NCBI GenBank assembly: GCA_963693305.1
Contig: OY855906.1
Coordinates: 19,529,161-19,593,160 of the forward strand
From: Meandrina meandrites
Taxonomy: Eukaryota > Cnidaria > Anthozoa > Scleractinia > Meandrinidae
DNA length: 64,000 nt
Reading direction: 5' to 3'
The notes beneath the pieces were generated by a model that saw nothing but the letters and a program-made list of their open reading frames with translations, did no database searches and was not told the origin of the DNA. Below are positions 12,481-23,215 of the stretch, in pieces. The position numbers were made by a program, and so were the translations under genes. Within the stretch, counting starts at the first letter, position 1. Each line of letters opens with the position of its first letter.

Positions 12481-12897
12481 CCGTAATGATTCGATTTAGC
12501 ACCCAGGGCACTTATTTACTTTTGGCACCTCAAGGGAAGGCGCTTATTTGAGACAAGGGCGCTTATCCGGGACAGGGTGCTTATTTAATTTTTTGAGAAT
12601 CAACCAAATGTTCAAAACAAAACTTTAATAAATATTGAAAATTATAACTAACAATAATACAATCTGTAACAGTAACAAATTGCTGAAAGTTCAGTTACTT
12701 TTAAAAGAATTGTTTATTTTAGCAGTAGATATATACATATACTGTACGGTGAATGTTCATGAGTTTATCCACGGTACTTAACAATAACAAAAACTGTAAG
12801 AATGGGGGCGCTTATTTCCAAAAACACATTCTATGGGGGGCGTTTATTTGGAAGGGGGCGCTTATTGGAAGGAGGGCGCTAAATCGAATCATTACGG
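12481..12897. mobile_element. TA-flanked MITE at the array edge
   Basis: TIRs begin CCGTAATGATTCGATTTAG and are reversed at the right end; the dinucleotide TA flanks both (12479-12480, 12898-12899). The interior is rich in ggcgcttattt words in direct and variant form. TA duplication suggests Tc1/mariner-type mobilisation. No coding capacity. Confidence 0.8.
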
Positions 12898-12935
12898 TAG
12901 CTTGTTTACCGTTAGCTTTCAATAATTGCCAACGA

Positions 12936-12967
12936 GTCAGGCCTTCTGGAAGACCAGAAGGCCTGAC
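12936..12967. repeat. perfect hairpin, 14-bp arms
   Basis: gtcaggccttctgg and its exact reverse complement are separated by aaga. No poly-T or partner gene indicates a terminator role. Confidence 0.8.
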
Positions 12968-13852
12968 GAGGCGGCAGATTATAGAGCCGCGAGAAGATTT
13001 GTATGTGCGAAAAAAATCTCACAAACGCTCCAAAATGTAGAGTAATGTTAGTAATGTAATGTAATGTAAGGTAGATCGTGATGACACAATGTCTGATGTT
13101 TTTAGCCAATCTGTTGAGCAGAAACTGTTCAGCACGTGCACAATTTGTCATAGTTTTGGCCAATCAGCGCGCTACTTATTTGTTCAGCATGTGCACGATG
13201 CATGATTCATGGCGTCGATATGTGATCTGCAAACTCATCGGGCAATCGGAAAGTTACTGCGATCAGGCTTTCGTTCATTCATACTGCGAAAAGACGTTCT
13301 TTTTTGCTGATAAGACGATCATCTGGGCTGAACTCAACTGGTAAGTACTTTTAAAAGTTTGCTTTCAAAGATAAACTGTACACAGTTTGCTGAAGTGGAG
13401 TTAGCGAGTATTCGCCATATTAGAAGCAGCGTGTTCATCGAGCAAAAATTAGAACCAGCGTGTTCATCGAGCAGACATTGTAAAATTAACTTGTTAATTA
13501 ATGACCAAATGATCATTAAACGTTGTTTTTATGCAGACTTGTTTCTTTAATCATGTCTGTTAGTGCTACTGTTTTATAGCAATCTCCGTTTTCGAACAAG
13601 ATAGGCAAGAGATGAATCAAAAACGTGCATTTACCGGAAGTCGAGGGCATTTCCACGTACCAACTGGGTTGCCTGTTCAGCTTTTCATCCAGAAACCCTA
13701 CTGGGGTGACTACCTCGCCTAGCGAAGCATAAACAAACAGCTTTTTTAAGGTCTATTGGACTTAAAAACAGCTGACACCTTTCCAAAATAGTGGCATAAA
13801 ACTGCAATGGCTTGCAACCCTCAAATTACATGGATTTCACAAGGTTTCTCAC
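12968..13852. other. non-coding, no gene seen
   Basis: A short taatg repeat lies at 13040-13070. A gtaagtac word at 13341 follows an open stretch and could be a splice donor, but no partner exon was found. Confidence 0.35.
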
Positions 13853-13854
13853 TA

Positions 13855-14249
13855 CAGTAAACACCCCCATATAAGAACACAATTTCAGAGGTCAGACTGA
13901 TTGTGTTCTTATTTATCGGATGCTTAGTGAAAAATCAGCCTCAGGATGTTCTTAAATTTTTTCAAATTCAGTTCTCTATCAATACGGTAGTTTATAGTAT
14001 TGTAAAGGCAAAAAATGTAATTCATGATATTAGATATTCTGAAGAGAACAAAGGTGCCCAAAACTTAGCTAATACCATTGGTCAGCAGGTGTGTTTATGG
14101 TAATTTGTGTAATTTTGACACCCTTCCCATTTTATAAGAACATTATTTTTTTTCCAGGCTGATATTGTTCTTAAAAAAGTGGTGCTTTATTTGCCAAATT
14201 TCAGCCTGATGTTCTTAATCCATGTGTTCTTATATGCGGGTGTTTACTG
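13855..14249. mobile_element. TA-flanked MITE (mariner-like)
   Basis: TIRs start CAGTAAACACCC and continue for about 28 bp with one or two differences. TA lies at 13853-13854 and 14250-14251. The interior carries further partial copies of the ataagaaca word. CAGT-type termini with TA duplication fit Tc1/mariner. It is non-coding. Confidence 0.8.
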
Positions 14250-14251
14250 TA

Positions 14252-15259
14252 CTTAAGTATCATTTTAGAACTCCTTCATTAGGCCTTCACCAAATCGCAT
14301 CAGTTTTTTCCACAAACATTCCGCAACGAATACATGCAATGTACATTGATCACACCCACATCATAAAGTGTACTTTTAGTCAAACATTTACAATAAATTT
14401 ATTATCCTCACAATGCTTCTCTCTTGTTGTACTCGTTGGCACTTCTACCGATAGGTACCACTAGTTGTAATGGGTCTTGCTTTCAACCACCAAGTAAGTC
14501 TAGAAGAAATATCTTGTTGGGTTTTGCTTTGCCAAAATATTCCTGACTCGAAAATCTTAACTACAAAATCCAACTCTTAATCCTAACTCGGGAGTTAGTT
14601 TGTCTCATGCAGTACAGAAGTCTTTTAGATGCAAGACCTGCGAAAAACATAAGCCTTTGATATTTTTGTGCTTTAAGACCAACGCATTATTAAAACGTTG
14701 GCTTTGTCGGTTGTCACTTTTTTCACACGTCTTAGCGAAAAAATATCCTTTTTGCATTATGCATCAGGCAGAGCATTTCTCGAGTAAGGGAGGTATGAAC
14801 ATGATTCATATTCTGGGTATGATTGAAGCTCTCCTTTCTTTTCTCCATAAACCTACAATTGTTAGGCAATTACGGTCGACAGTGAATTATTACCATGTTG
14901 AGAATAACAACGATACTAAAGGAGGTTTGGGAGTTTGCTTGCAGATCTGAAATATTTGTAATTCAGGGCCCGTGGGCAGGGGGGTGCAGTGGCTGCGTCC
15001 GCACCCCCTCACGCAATGTAAATATCCGCTTAATCCGAGAAGGGGAGGGGGAGGGTAAAAATTACTCTCAGAACGCAAGAAAAGTGGACTTAAACAACTT
15101 GAGCTTTCAAAGCATCCGGTGGAAAATTGCCCCTAGAGGTTTTGAAAACTCCCCTCTAGATGCTCATGCTTCCCGTGCTCGTACCCACTCGAGCAAAATC
15201 TTGCCTACGGCCCTGTGTACGATAAACACTCTTGTTCTTTGGCCATTTCAATTTAACTA
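14252..15259. other. non-coding, no gene seen
   Basis: Several short open frames on both strands, none with a recognisable domain. Nothing else is supported. Confidence 0.35.
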
Positions 15260-15423
15260 GAAATAAAATGCAAACAGCGGCAACAAACATAACACATGAA
15301 CTACGCATGGTTTGAAAAATAATCTAAAAACTGCATGCGAAACATCAAGTAAGTTTTAGATTATTTTTCAAACCATGCGTAGTTCATGTGTTATGTTTGT
15401 TGCCGCTGTTTGCATTTTATTTC
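15260..15423. repeat. long inverted repeat, ~70-bp arms, 23-bp spacer
   Basis: The arms 15260-15330 and 15354-15423 are exact or nearly exact reverse complements running from gaaataaaatg to tctaaaa. Transcription would give a strong hairpin RNA. I see no target duplication and no coding role. Confidence 0.9.
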
Positions 15424-15905
15424 TGCCATAAACACGTTTTTGTGGAAGCGTAGTTGTCCTTACCTTTGTTTCTTCCTTTCTCTTTCTGTTCTCTCATACA
15501 ATCATGACCTCGTCGCTTTCCTTATTGCGTTCGACGATAGGAGAACGCAACTCTAATCTTGTGTAGCTAAAAAAAATCGAGATTTTGTTTCTTCTGCAAT
15601 TTGCCTCGCTTTCGTTATTGGCCTCAGCTTGACGATCTCACTCGAGTGGCGTCGGTGGTACCTTACATGTATTTCGATCATGCAACCATCGTCGACAGAG
15701 CGAGGGATTACCGCAAGAGACTTTCCTTGAGGCTTGGCACTCTAGGCGAGACCCAACGCGGGCAATGAGCGTATCAACATACCATCAATTCGCAAGTCTT
15801 TTGCGTGATTCGATCTTGCGCAACAATAGCTTTGTGACGTTTGCTTTCGTAGCACGCGCCAATTAGTGAACCGTAAAAAAAAGCCGTTACGGCCTTTATG
15901 ACATT
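15424..15905. other. non-coding, no gene seen
   Basis: Pyrimidine-rich at 15455-15500. No gene or repeat recognised. Confidence 0.35.
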
Positions 15906-15910
15906 TGAAA

Positions 15911-15945
15911 CTGATGAAGACCGAAGATGTTCGGTCGAAACGTCT
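15911..15945 (+). ncRNA. hammerhead-ribozyme-like core
   Basis: CTGATGA (15911-15917) is followed by a perfect 6-bp stem (gaccga/tcggtc, loop agatgt) and then GAAA (15937-15940). This is the order of the conserved hammerhead core with stem II. Penelope-like elements are known to carry such motifs. I could not identify a convincing stem III, cleavage triplet or stem I partner, so this may be a partial or coincidental match. Confidence 0.4.
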
Positions 15946-16111
15946 CCTGTGTGGGGAAAATAACATTTTATCACGCAAGGCATGTTACAAGTAGCACGTT
16001 GTTCATCAATGGCGAGCATATCGAACGCACTACATAATCTACGATTACTCCTAGTAAATTAAAAATAATCTGCTGTGAGCTCATTTCACACTTGTTATGC
16101 TCAACTCTGAT

Positions 16112-16262
16112 GGTAGGCGCTCTGGCCTAATGGTTAGTACGCTGAACTTCGGATCAATGGGTCGGGCTCGAGCCCTTGCCGGGGCACTGCTTTGTGTTCT
16201 TGGGAAAGACACTTTACTCATAGTGCCTCTCTTCATTCGCCTACCTACCTACCTACCTACCT
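16112..16262 (+). repeat. tRNA-derived SINE
   Basis: The 5' part has Pol III promoter-like boxes: A-box-like tggcctaatgg at about 16120 and B-box-like gggctcgagccc at about 16162. The body contains tgtgttcttgggaaagacac, a segment common to invertebrate tRNA SINEs, and the copy ends in (ctac)n at 16242-16262. These are features of a retroposed tRNA-headed SINE. Confidence 0.7.
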
Positions 16263-16364
16263 ATGCTCACCTTTGAACACTGCAATATTTAACAATTATT
16301 CGGGCGCGCGTATATGACATGGTAGATAGCCAACGAGGCGCGTAGTGGCGAGTTGGCTGTAACG

Positions 16365-16398
<34 letters not shown>

Positions 16399-16483
16399 TT
16401 TTATTAAAAACACTCAATAGAATTGTAATATTTGAGCTTCCCATCTGTTCTCGTTTATGCGTGTTGGCTACAATATTTATGGT

Positions 16484-16511
16484 CAATGGTATATGAGCTC
16501 ATATACCATTG
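16484..16511. repeat. perfect 28-bp palindrome
   Basis: caatggtatatgag is followed directly by its reverse complement, without spacer. Confidence 0.85.
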
Positions 16512-17384
16512 CCTGTTAACATATCAAAAACTCAGTAATAGCAATATAGCATTGCTAGCTTTTAATAACATTGCATATATTAGAGAGCTTACCTTTTTAC
16601 ATATGCAATAGGTATCTTTCCTTGCATCATCATCTCTCTTGGCATCATCATCTCCCTTGGCACAAAAAGAGTATGTATTTAATACTACATTCTGCACATT
16701 GTTTATGTTACATCAGTTGTAAAGATACCGTGTTTAGCTTTGTAGTTCTTTTTAATTATGTGTAAAATATTAATTGTTATTACTATTTTTTAGCTTTCGT
16801 AATTCTTTTTTATGCAGGTGTCCCCTAACATTACGTGGTATCATCATCAAAGCAAATCACCTCCAGTCTCCTTCTCCTGTCTCTTTCTCTTTCGATTCGG
16901 ACAAAAAAATGACCCAGGGCTATAGTTTTAGTTGATCTTCATTTCACGACCCAAACTATTAGTGATTGGGCATTATTTGTACCAGGAGGGGGGGGGGGGG
17001 GAGGGGGGTGTGGGTAGGAAGTTGTAGGATTTTTGGCTAGGCATGGTAAAATAAAACGGATATCCTCATAACAACTATCGATAAATTTTCATAATGCCCC
17101 AGTGTTTTTGCACTCATATTTTGAATATGATGAACTTACAGCAAAGCTGTCAGCGCACAGTCTTTAAATGTGTCTTGGTCTAAAAACATGAAACAAACAG
17201 CGGTAATAAACATTGTGAAAAATCGCATTTTACTGACTTGACATTTCGTATGCTATGCAACATACATTTTCAAAAGTATGACCATTACAAAATTTTAATG
17301 ACTATTATATATTGTCATGAAAAGGGTCTGGAACCTAGACTGAAACAATTGATCTACAGCAGTAATTTAATATTATCGCTAAGG
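16512..17384. other. non-coding with poly-G tract
   Basis: A run of G broken once by A lies at about 16986-17006. There are two copies of a catcatctcccttggca-like word at 16627-16662. No gene seen. Confidence 0.4.
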
Positions 17385-17966
17385 TTAAAAGAGCAACAAC
17401 CTCTCACTGCCAACGTTGGCATTTAATGAGGGTTGTAGCTCTTGAATGAATAAGGTCTCTTTTATTGTACAATGGAGGTCAGTTTTGCTGGACGCTAGAA
17501 TGTCAAAATGATCCCATTTGATGTTATGGCCCGTGGTAATGATATGATCAGCGATAGCTGATAGATGATCGCTTTTAGTGAGGGCCTTAAAATGTTCAGT
17601 TTTCCTGTCGTGAAGTCGTCGTTTTGTTTTACCAATATAAACATCATTGCAGTCCCAGCAGCCAGCTTTGTAAATGACTTTAGATCGCTGAGAACAATTA
17701 AGGCAGTCTTTGTACGGAAAGAAGGATTTGATGCGGCGTGTGTTCTGAAAGATGATCTTGAGGTTGACGAAAGAATAGAAGTTGGATACACAGGATTTCA
17801 GACGTTTAGTGATTTGGATGTTGGGGAGACCTAAGTAGGGTAACAGGATTATGACATCTTTTTTAGGGACTGTCGCAACAGTGGTGTCTGGCTTGTTTTT
17901 ATGTCTGTTCAAAACATCATTGACGTTGTATGTGATAATGCCTTGAGGGTAACCATTTTGTAGCAA
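17385..17966 (-). pseudogene. Penelope-like GIY-YIG endonuclease domain
   Basis: 193 codons, with the GIY-YIG core read as VYIGKTKRRLHDRKTEH and paired cysteines just before it (C-x3-C-x8-C-x2-C region), then a conserved TGH and a C-terminal NANVGSERL segment. In the family this domain nicks target DNA to prime reverse transcription. It is out of frame with the RT fragment upstream. Confidence 0.8.
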
Positions 17967-18020
17967 AAGCTTCCTGATATCTTGAATAGCAGAATGTAGT
18001 AGTGAGGCAGAGGAACAGAT

Positions 18021-18768
18021 TCAGAAACAACGATAGGTGAGTGTGCGGATGAGATTGATTTTGTATTTGCGAGGTGTGAATGAATCCCACTTGGTGTAGA
18101 GGCCGGTAAATGTCTTTTTCCGGTAGACAGAGGTCATGAAACTGTTGTCGGGGCAACGTTTGACAAGAATGTCTAAAAAAGGAGTCTCATTGTCCTGTTC
18201 AAATTCAATAGTGAACTTGATACTGTTGTGTCTACTGTTAAGATAACGTAAAAACTCATTAGCAGTGTCTTTGCTGTCAAACATGGTAAAAGTGCCATCC
18301 ACATACCTATACCAAAAAGAAGGATGAACTGAGGCGTTAAAAACCCACTTTTCCTCAAAATGGCACATGAAGATGTTGGCTAAGACTGGGCCTAAAGGAG
18401 AACCCATGGCTACACCATCAATTTGATCATAGTACTGGCCATCAAAAAGGAAATGGCTCTTCTTAGTGGCGAACTCCAACAAATTCCGTAAAACAGGACG
18501 GGGCAATTTCAGGGGATCAGGACGCGAGTACAATTTGTCGAGGCAAATATGTATTGTTTCATCAAGTGGCACATTTGTAAAAAGAGAACTAAAATCAAAA
18601 GAGCACATTATTTCGTTGTTATCTTTGTAAGTTGTCGCCCAATCTGCAAAACTAAATGAATCTTTAACGGTGTGTTGGTTGGTGGAAATAGGCTGAAGTA
18701 TGCTAACAAGGAAAGAAGCCAGATTGTAATTGTAGCTTTTTTTCTTTCCTAGTTTGGATCCAGATATA
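18021..18768 (-). pseudogene. Penelope-like reverse transcriptase fragment
   Basis: The open frame extends above the first ATG (18608) to about 18768. Visible are RT motif A (FDFSSLFTNVP), the motif B region (GVAMGSPLGPVLAN) and motif C as YVDG, where the family has YVDD, so one catalytic aspartate is replaced by glycine. Downstream fits the RT thumb and linker region up to the frameshift. The fingers are incomplete and the active site is altered, so it should be inactive. Confidence 0.85.
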
Positions 18769-18770
18769 TG

Positions 18771-19891
18771 ATGTCAGTTGACATCAATGAAACAATCTCA
18801 AGTTCTTGAAAACTGCAAAGCTACTTTCTTAGAGGGCACGTCATCTCTGAGTAAACTAATGATCTCAAGAGAACATAGCAGAATTCCTAGAACAAGTAGC
18901 GGCCATTTTAAGGAATGACTAACCGAAGTACACTAAGGGCACAAAGTCCAGGGTCAACCTGGCCTAGGGGACTAAATGTTGTTGAATCAGATGATCAAGT
19001 TCATGCTGTGTGAAGCTTGTCAGCCTTTACGATCCTTGGCACTAAGTCAGCGCATGCCTAAGCCTTTGCTAGATTTAACAATGCTAGATAGGCCTGTCCA
19101 GACGGAAACAGGCACCCTTTTAAGTTTGGGGCTTGGCATTGGCCTGACTACAGGTAGCCCAAGCGGTAACCTTGGGCTACCTGAATCTTGTTTTCGATTC
19201 CATTTGTCCAGAAGAAAGCGTTGGTATCAAAACTGCTCTAAAACGCTCCAAATCGGTTAAAAAACACATAGCACCACGCAGCACGCAAAGAAAGCAGCAC
19301 AGGAGTTCATGTAAGCACCCATTCCATTTTTTTCGGGCAAAAAGGTCTCTGCCCCCAGGATGGAAGGTGCCCGTACGCCTATGTTGAAATGTGCACAATT
19401 GCCAGTATCTTAAGTACCTTGGTTTTAAAATAGAGTTATACAAAAAAGGTTTTAGACTGGAAATACTATATACGAGTTATTTTTACCTGGACCACTTGAC
19501 TGGAAAATGCAAACAGCTCCATCAGGAAAATCCAATTTTTTTGATGCTGGTCTTTTTGTGTTGCCTGCAAACAAGGATGTTAACCTGCATGAGGCCAAAC
19601 AAATTGGAGCAAATGTAGTTGATTCAGTTTACATAGTTAACTTAATTGTGAATGCACTTGCACAGTGAAAGACTCATAGCTATCAGGAGCCGTTTCGAAG
19701 TTCTGACAAAAGCGAACAAAGAGGTTTACCGAGTTTAACTATAGCTACACTAGCAGTAACCTGTAAGAAGTATATTTGCTTGACTCCTGGAGTTTTTCCA
19801 AAAAACGCATTTTTTAAACGTTTTTGGCCTTTTAAGGTCCATTATAAGTTAAAATAGCTCCAAATCACTCAAAACGGCCCTTGAAATGCAA
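18771..19891. other. non-coding with one hairpin
   Basis: A perfect hairpin with 13-bp arms (caggtagcccaag and its complement, 7-bp loop) lies at 19151-19183. The short open frames have no recognised domain. Confidence 0.45.
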
Positions 19892-20050
19892 AATGCGTAC
19901 TATCTTCCCAAAGCAAGAACAAAGTATGGAAAATTTAATATTCGATCTCAGGGTCCTAAGATATGGAGTGCTATTGATTGTGATATAAAGCACTTGCCAA
20001 CTTCATCATTCAAAATTAAACTGAAACAGAACTTTCTCCAAAGCTGCTAG
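19892..20050 (+). pseudogene. 3' end of a LINE ORF2 (degraded)
   Basis: Fifty-two codons read as a YGKFNIRSQGPKIW…SFKIKLKQNF-type segment ending in a stop. This pattern is characteristic of the extreme C-terminus of CR1/jockey-like LINE proteins in cnidarians. Nothing upstream is in frame, so it is a short retained tail. Confidence 0.6.
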
Positions 20051-20244
20051 TCAATTCTCTTTGAGACATTGAGATAATATCACTGTTTTTGGAACACCTT
20101 ACCATTATTTTTCTATTAAAAATAGAAGAGTAACCAGGGTTCATGATGATTAAAAATTAAGACGTTCTCTCGTTAAAAATTTGGTAAAAATGAGCTTTCG
20201 GCTGCCAAACTACAGCCTTTAACGAATGATAAAAAATTGCGCGA

Positions 20245-20633
20245 ATGAATATCAGGATGGTAGCCAAAGAATCAAACCACCCCAGAGCGGGCTTTTACAA
20301 AGCAGTTCTTAAAGCCATGAGAGAGAAATCCGGAGTCCCGGATGATCAGTTTAAAAGGTACCAAGAAGTACTTTTGGGCGACAAAGATCATGAGAAAGTT
20401 CTGGAGATGATGTCGAAAGTGGAAAATTAATGAGATCTCCCAGGCCTGCTCGTTTTTCTTGGAGGGGTCGTCGAGGTCGCTCGCCTCGTCAGGTGCAGTG
20501 TTGTTATTGCTATCAGTTTGGGCATTTCCAAATTGCCTGTCCTATGCGTCGCCAAGGTCATGGAGGATTCTCAGCACCCCCTGCTAAGAAGGGTAGATTA
20601 AGTTTAGGAAATGCAGAGCAATCAAAGCAGTAG
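20245..20633 (+). pseudogene. gag-like fragment with CCHC knuckle
   Basis: Two overlapping frames (20245-20430 and 20430-20633) meet at taatga, consistent with a one-base indel. The first is a charged helical stretch; the second is Arg-rich, then a knuckle C-x2-C-x4-H-x4-C within CCYCYQFGHFQIACP. This is the nucleic-acid-binding tail of a retroelement gag. The N-terminal part is missing. Confidence 0.6.
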
Positions 20634-20811
20634 TCAAGTCGTTAGAACGCTGGTTCAGTCCCTTGCCTTGTTCATTTGCTAGTGTATTTTCATTTTACTG
20701 GAAATAAAGGTGCAGTTTGATGGCATATGTTTTCAGTGTTTTAAATGTTTGCAATTCGCTTGTTTTTTAGTATTTCTTCGGGTGTTTCCTAGATTAGGGT
20801 GAGTAACTCTC

Positions 20812-22929
20812 ATGGGTTTGCCGTATAGGTCGGTAACCTGTGGACGTACTGATCTCAGGCGTGTGGAGTTACTCCCTCCTGATCGGGAACTTCATTACTT
20901 ATCTCCCGTTGAACGTCGTTTTAAAGGCCAAATTCTTTTTTTCTGTTTTTTGTTCCTCTAGAGTCCTCCTACTAAAAAGACACGTTTTGATGAATGCGAC
21001 AGTGTGCCTTTCGAGGATTTTGCTTCTTGGCTTGTTGCTACGCAACCAAGGAGTGTTCAAACTTGGGTGGATGTAAATGGGGTTCCCGATCAGGGGGGAG
21101 AACAAAACAAGGCGCCTTGGAAGGATGTCTTTCTATCAGAAATTGCTCCTGATTTAAAGCGTTTGTGTCTCAGGGACCCAGAGAAATTTATTGCTGGTGG
21201 AATTCATGGAAACCCTGACGCTTGGGAAGTTATTCTTAAGGATCATCCGTCTGCAGACATGATTCTTGATTGGATCAAGAATAAAATAGACATAACACAT
21301 TTTTGCCAACATTTTAAAGACGTTTACAAAGGGTCCAGTTATAACTCTGATTTTCCTCCTTCGAAGCTGTTTTGTAACCATGCTTCTTGCACGAAGTTTA
21401 CAAGTTTTGTATCGGAAGAAATTTTAAAGCGGGTGATGACCGGGGCCATCAGAGTATGGGGAAAAGTTGGGTTTGATTCCCCTCCTTACCTGGTTTTACC
21501 ACTCACGGCGGAACCTTCCAAGCCAAGATTGTGCTTAGATGCTAGATTTTTGAATTTGTGGATGAAGGACATGCCATTTTCACTCAACAAGTTGGCTGAT
21601 GTTTCGAGGTATATTTATAAAGGTTCCTACATGACAAAGTGTGATGATACGTCCGGGTATGATCATGTCTTCCTCTCAACAAGTTCTCAGACTTATGTCG
21701 GTTTCGAGTTCGGGGGATATTGGTTTGTGTGTGCTACGCTCCCTTTTGGATGGAAGATTTCTCCATATATATACCACACTACTGGTCTTGCGGCGTCCGG
21801 ATATTTGAGAGCGAAAGGTATTCCTTGTTCTCTCTATATCAATGATTGATTAAACGGTAAAATCTTAACGTCCTCGGGTTCATGGTCGGTTCTCCCTGCT
21901 TATGGACAGGCTGAATATAGATTTAAGGTGGTGGTGGTGGCCATTTTCTGTGTCCTGTCACTCTTGGTGGATCTCGGCTACACCATTGGCATTAGTAAGT
22001 CTGTGTTGTTCCCAACTACCACGGTAGAGTATTTGGGTGTTTTGGTGGATTCAACGAATCAGTCATTTCTTGTTCCCGAGAGGAAGAATGTTTCCTGGGC
22101 TGCTTTGCGGGAGCAAATTTTGGCTTGTAACAAGTATGTAAACATCAAGACAATGCAAAGATTTCAAGGAAAATGCATATCTTTTTCACTGGCAGTTCCT
22201 GCAGCAAAATTGTTCATAAGGGTGATGAGTTCTGCCATTGCGCGTGCTTCAGCAAGTGGTCAAGTGATGCTTTCCCCTTGTTTACGAGAAGAACTTTGTT
22301 ATTGGCAGTTTTTGGAATCATGGCAGGGACCTGTTTCTTGGAGAGATGAGAAGCATGTTGGTCTGTCCTTGTCTACGGATGCTTCCGGTTATGGATGGGG
22401 CTGTGTCCTTCACTTGCCCTCGGGCGAGCAGGAATTTCGAGACTATTGGGTTCAACATCAAAGGCAGATCGATATTTCAACTAAAGAGATGTTGGCTTTG
22501 GTCAACGCTTTGAAGGCTCTTCCTGCTACTATTAAACACTGTAGGATAGATGTCGATGTTGATAGTCGTGTTCTTATTGATGCATGGGAGGGTCAGGGGA
22601 GCAAGAATTCCCCTCAGCTGACTAAAATAACCAAAGATCTTTTCTTCGAGTTATCGGAGCGCAACTTACAGCTTAATTTAAATCATGTAAAGTCTGGCGA
22701 CAATCCTGCGGATGGTCCCTCTCGTCGGCTCTCTCGGCTGGATTCAAAGTTATCAGATGAAGCCTGGAGTCTGGTAGAACAAACTTTTGGTGGAATTTCT
22801 GGCCACTCATTTCGCCTTATGGCGTTAGACTCTAATGCTGTAATTGGTCGGTCTGGTAGTCCACTAGCGCATTTTACTCCCTTTCCGAGTCCGTATTCTC
22901 GAGGTGTCAACTTTACTGGAGACAGATGA
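20812..22929 (+). pseudogene. DIRS-like reverse transcriptase-RNase H
   Basis: One frame runs from ATG at 20812 to 22929, broken by TAG at 20959-20961 and TGA at 21847-21849. The TAG lies at the end of a pyrimidine tract and could instead be a 3' splice site. RT motif A is MTKCDDTSGYD, motif B is LPFGWKISPY, and motif C reads YIND where YxDD is expected; the TGA follows directly. RNase H is well preserved: TDASGYGWG, TKEMLAL, DVDSRVLIDAW and SGDNPADGPSR supply the acidic residues. Confidence 0.85.
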
Positions 22930-23197
22930 TATGTCTAGTCCTTACGTTTTTCTGCCGTTTGGATTGGTGGGTCCGGTTCTGAAGTTCCTTTATAGTTTTA
23001 AAATCCCTTTCACCATTGTTGTTCCGGAGCTTTGTCCATTTCCATATTGGTGGCCTGCGTTAACGGCTCACTCTTCAGTTAGAATTTGTCTTGGCTCACG
23101 GGGTACGATGGGCGTTATTTTGGTTCCGTCTAAAGTAGACTACAGTCCTGCCAAGTGCATGTTCACCCTTTGGGCGTTTAAAGTGTCTCGTTTTTGA
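22904..23197 (+). pseudogene. DIRS-like linker ORF after RNase H
   Basis: Overlaps the end of the RNase H frame by 26 bases in another frame. It contains a PFGLVGPVLKFLYSF…VVPELCPFPYWWPAL segment resembling the region following RNase H in DIRS polyproteins. It may represent a frameshift or a natural overlap. Confidence 0.5.
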
Positions 23198-23215
23198 CTT
23201 GGGAACGAACTGTAA

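Larger units (their letters stand above)
17385..18770 (-). mobile_element. decayed Penelope-like element (RT + GIY-YIG)
   Basis: Minus-strand order is reverse transcriptase (18768 down to about 18000) then a GIY-YIG endonuclease (about 17966 down to 17385), the canonical Penelope-like layout. The copy is 5' truncated, since a stop interrupts the frame just above 18768. It is frameshifted between the two domains (about 17960-18025) and has a damaged RT active site. No terminal repeats were identified. Confidence 0.85.

Noticed and set aside
8964..12551. 1,195-codon plus-strand open frame
   Set aside because: Produced by the 21-bp minisatellite, which has no stop in this frame; the minus strand is equally open.
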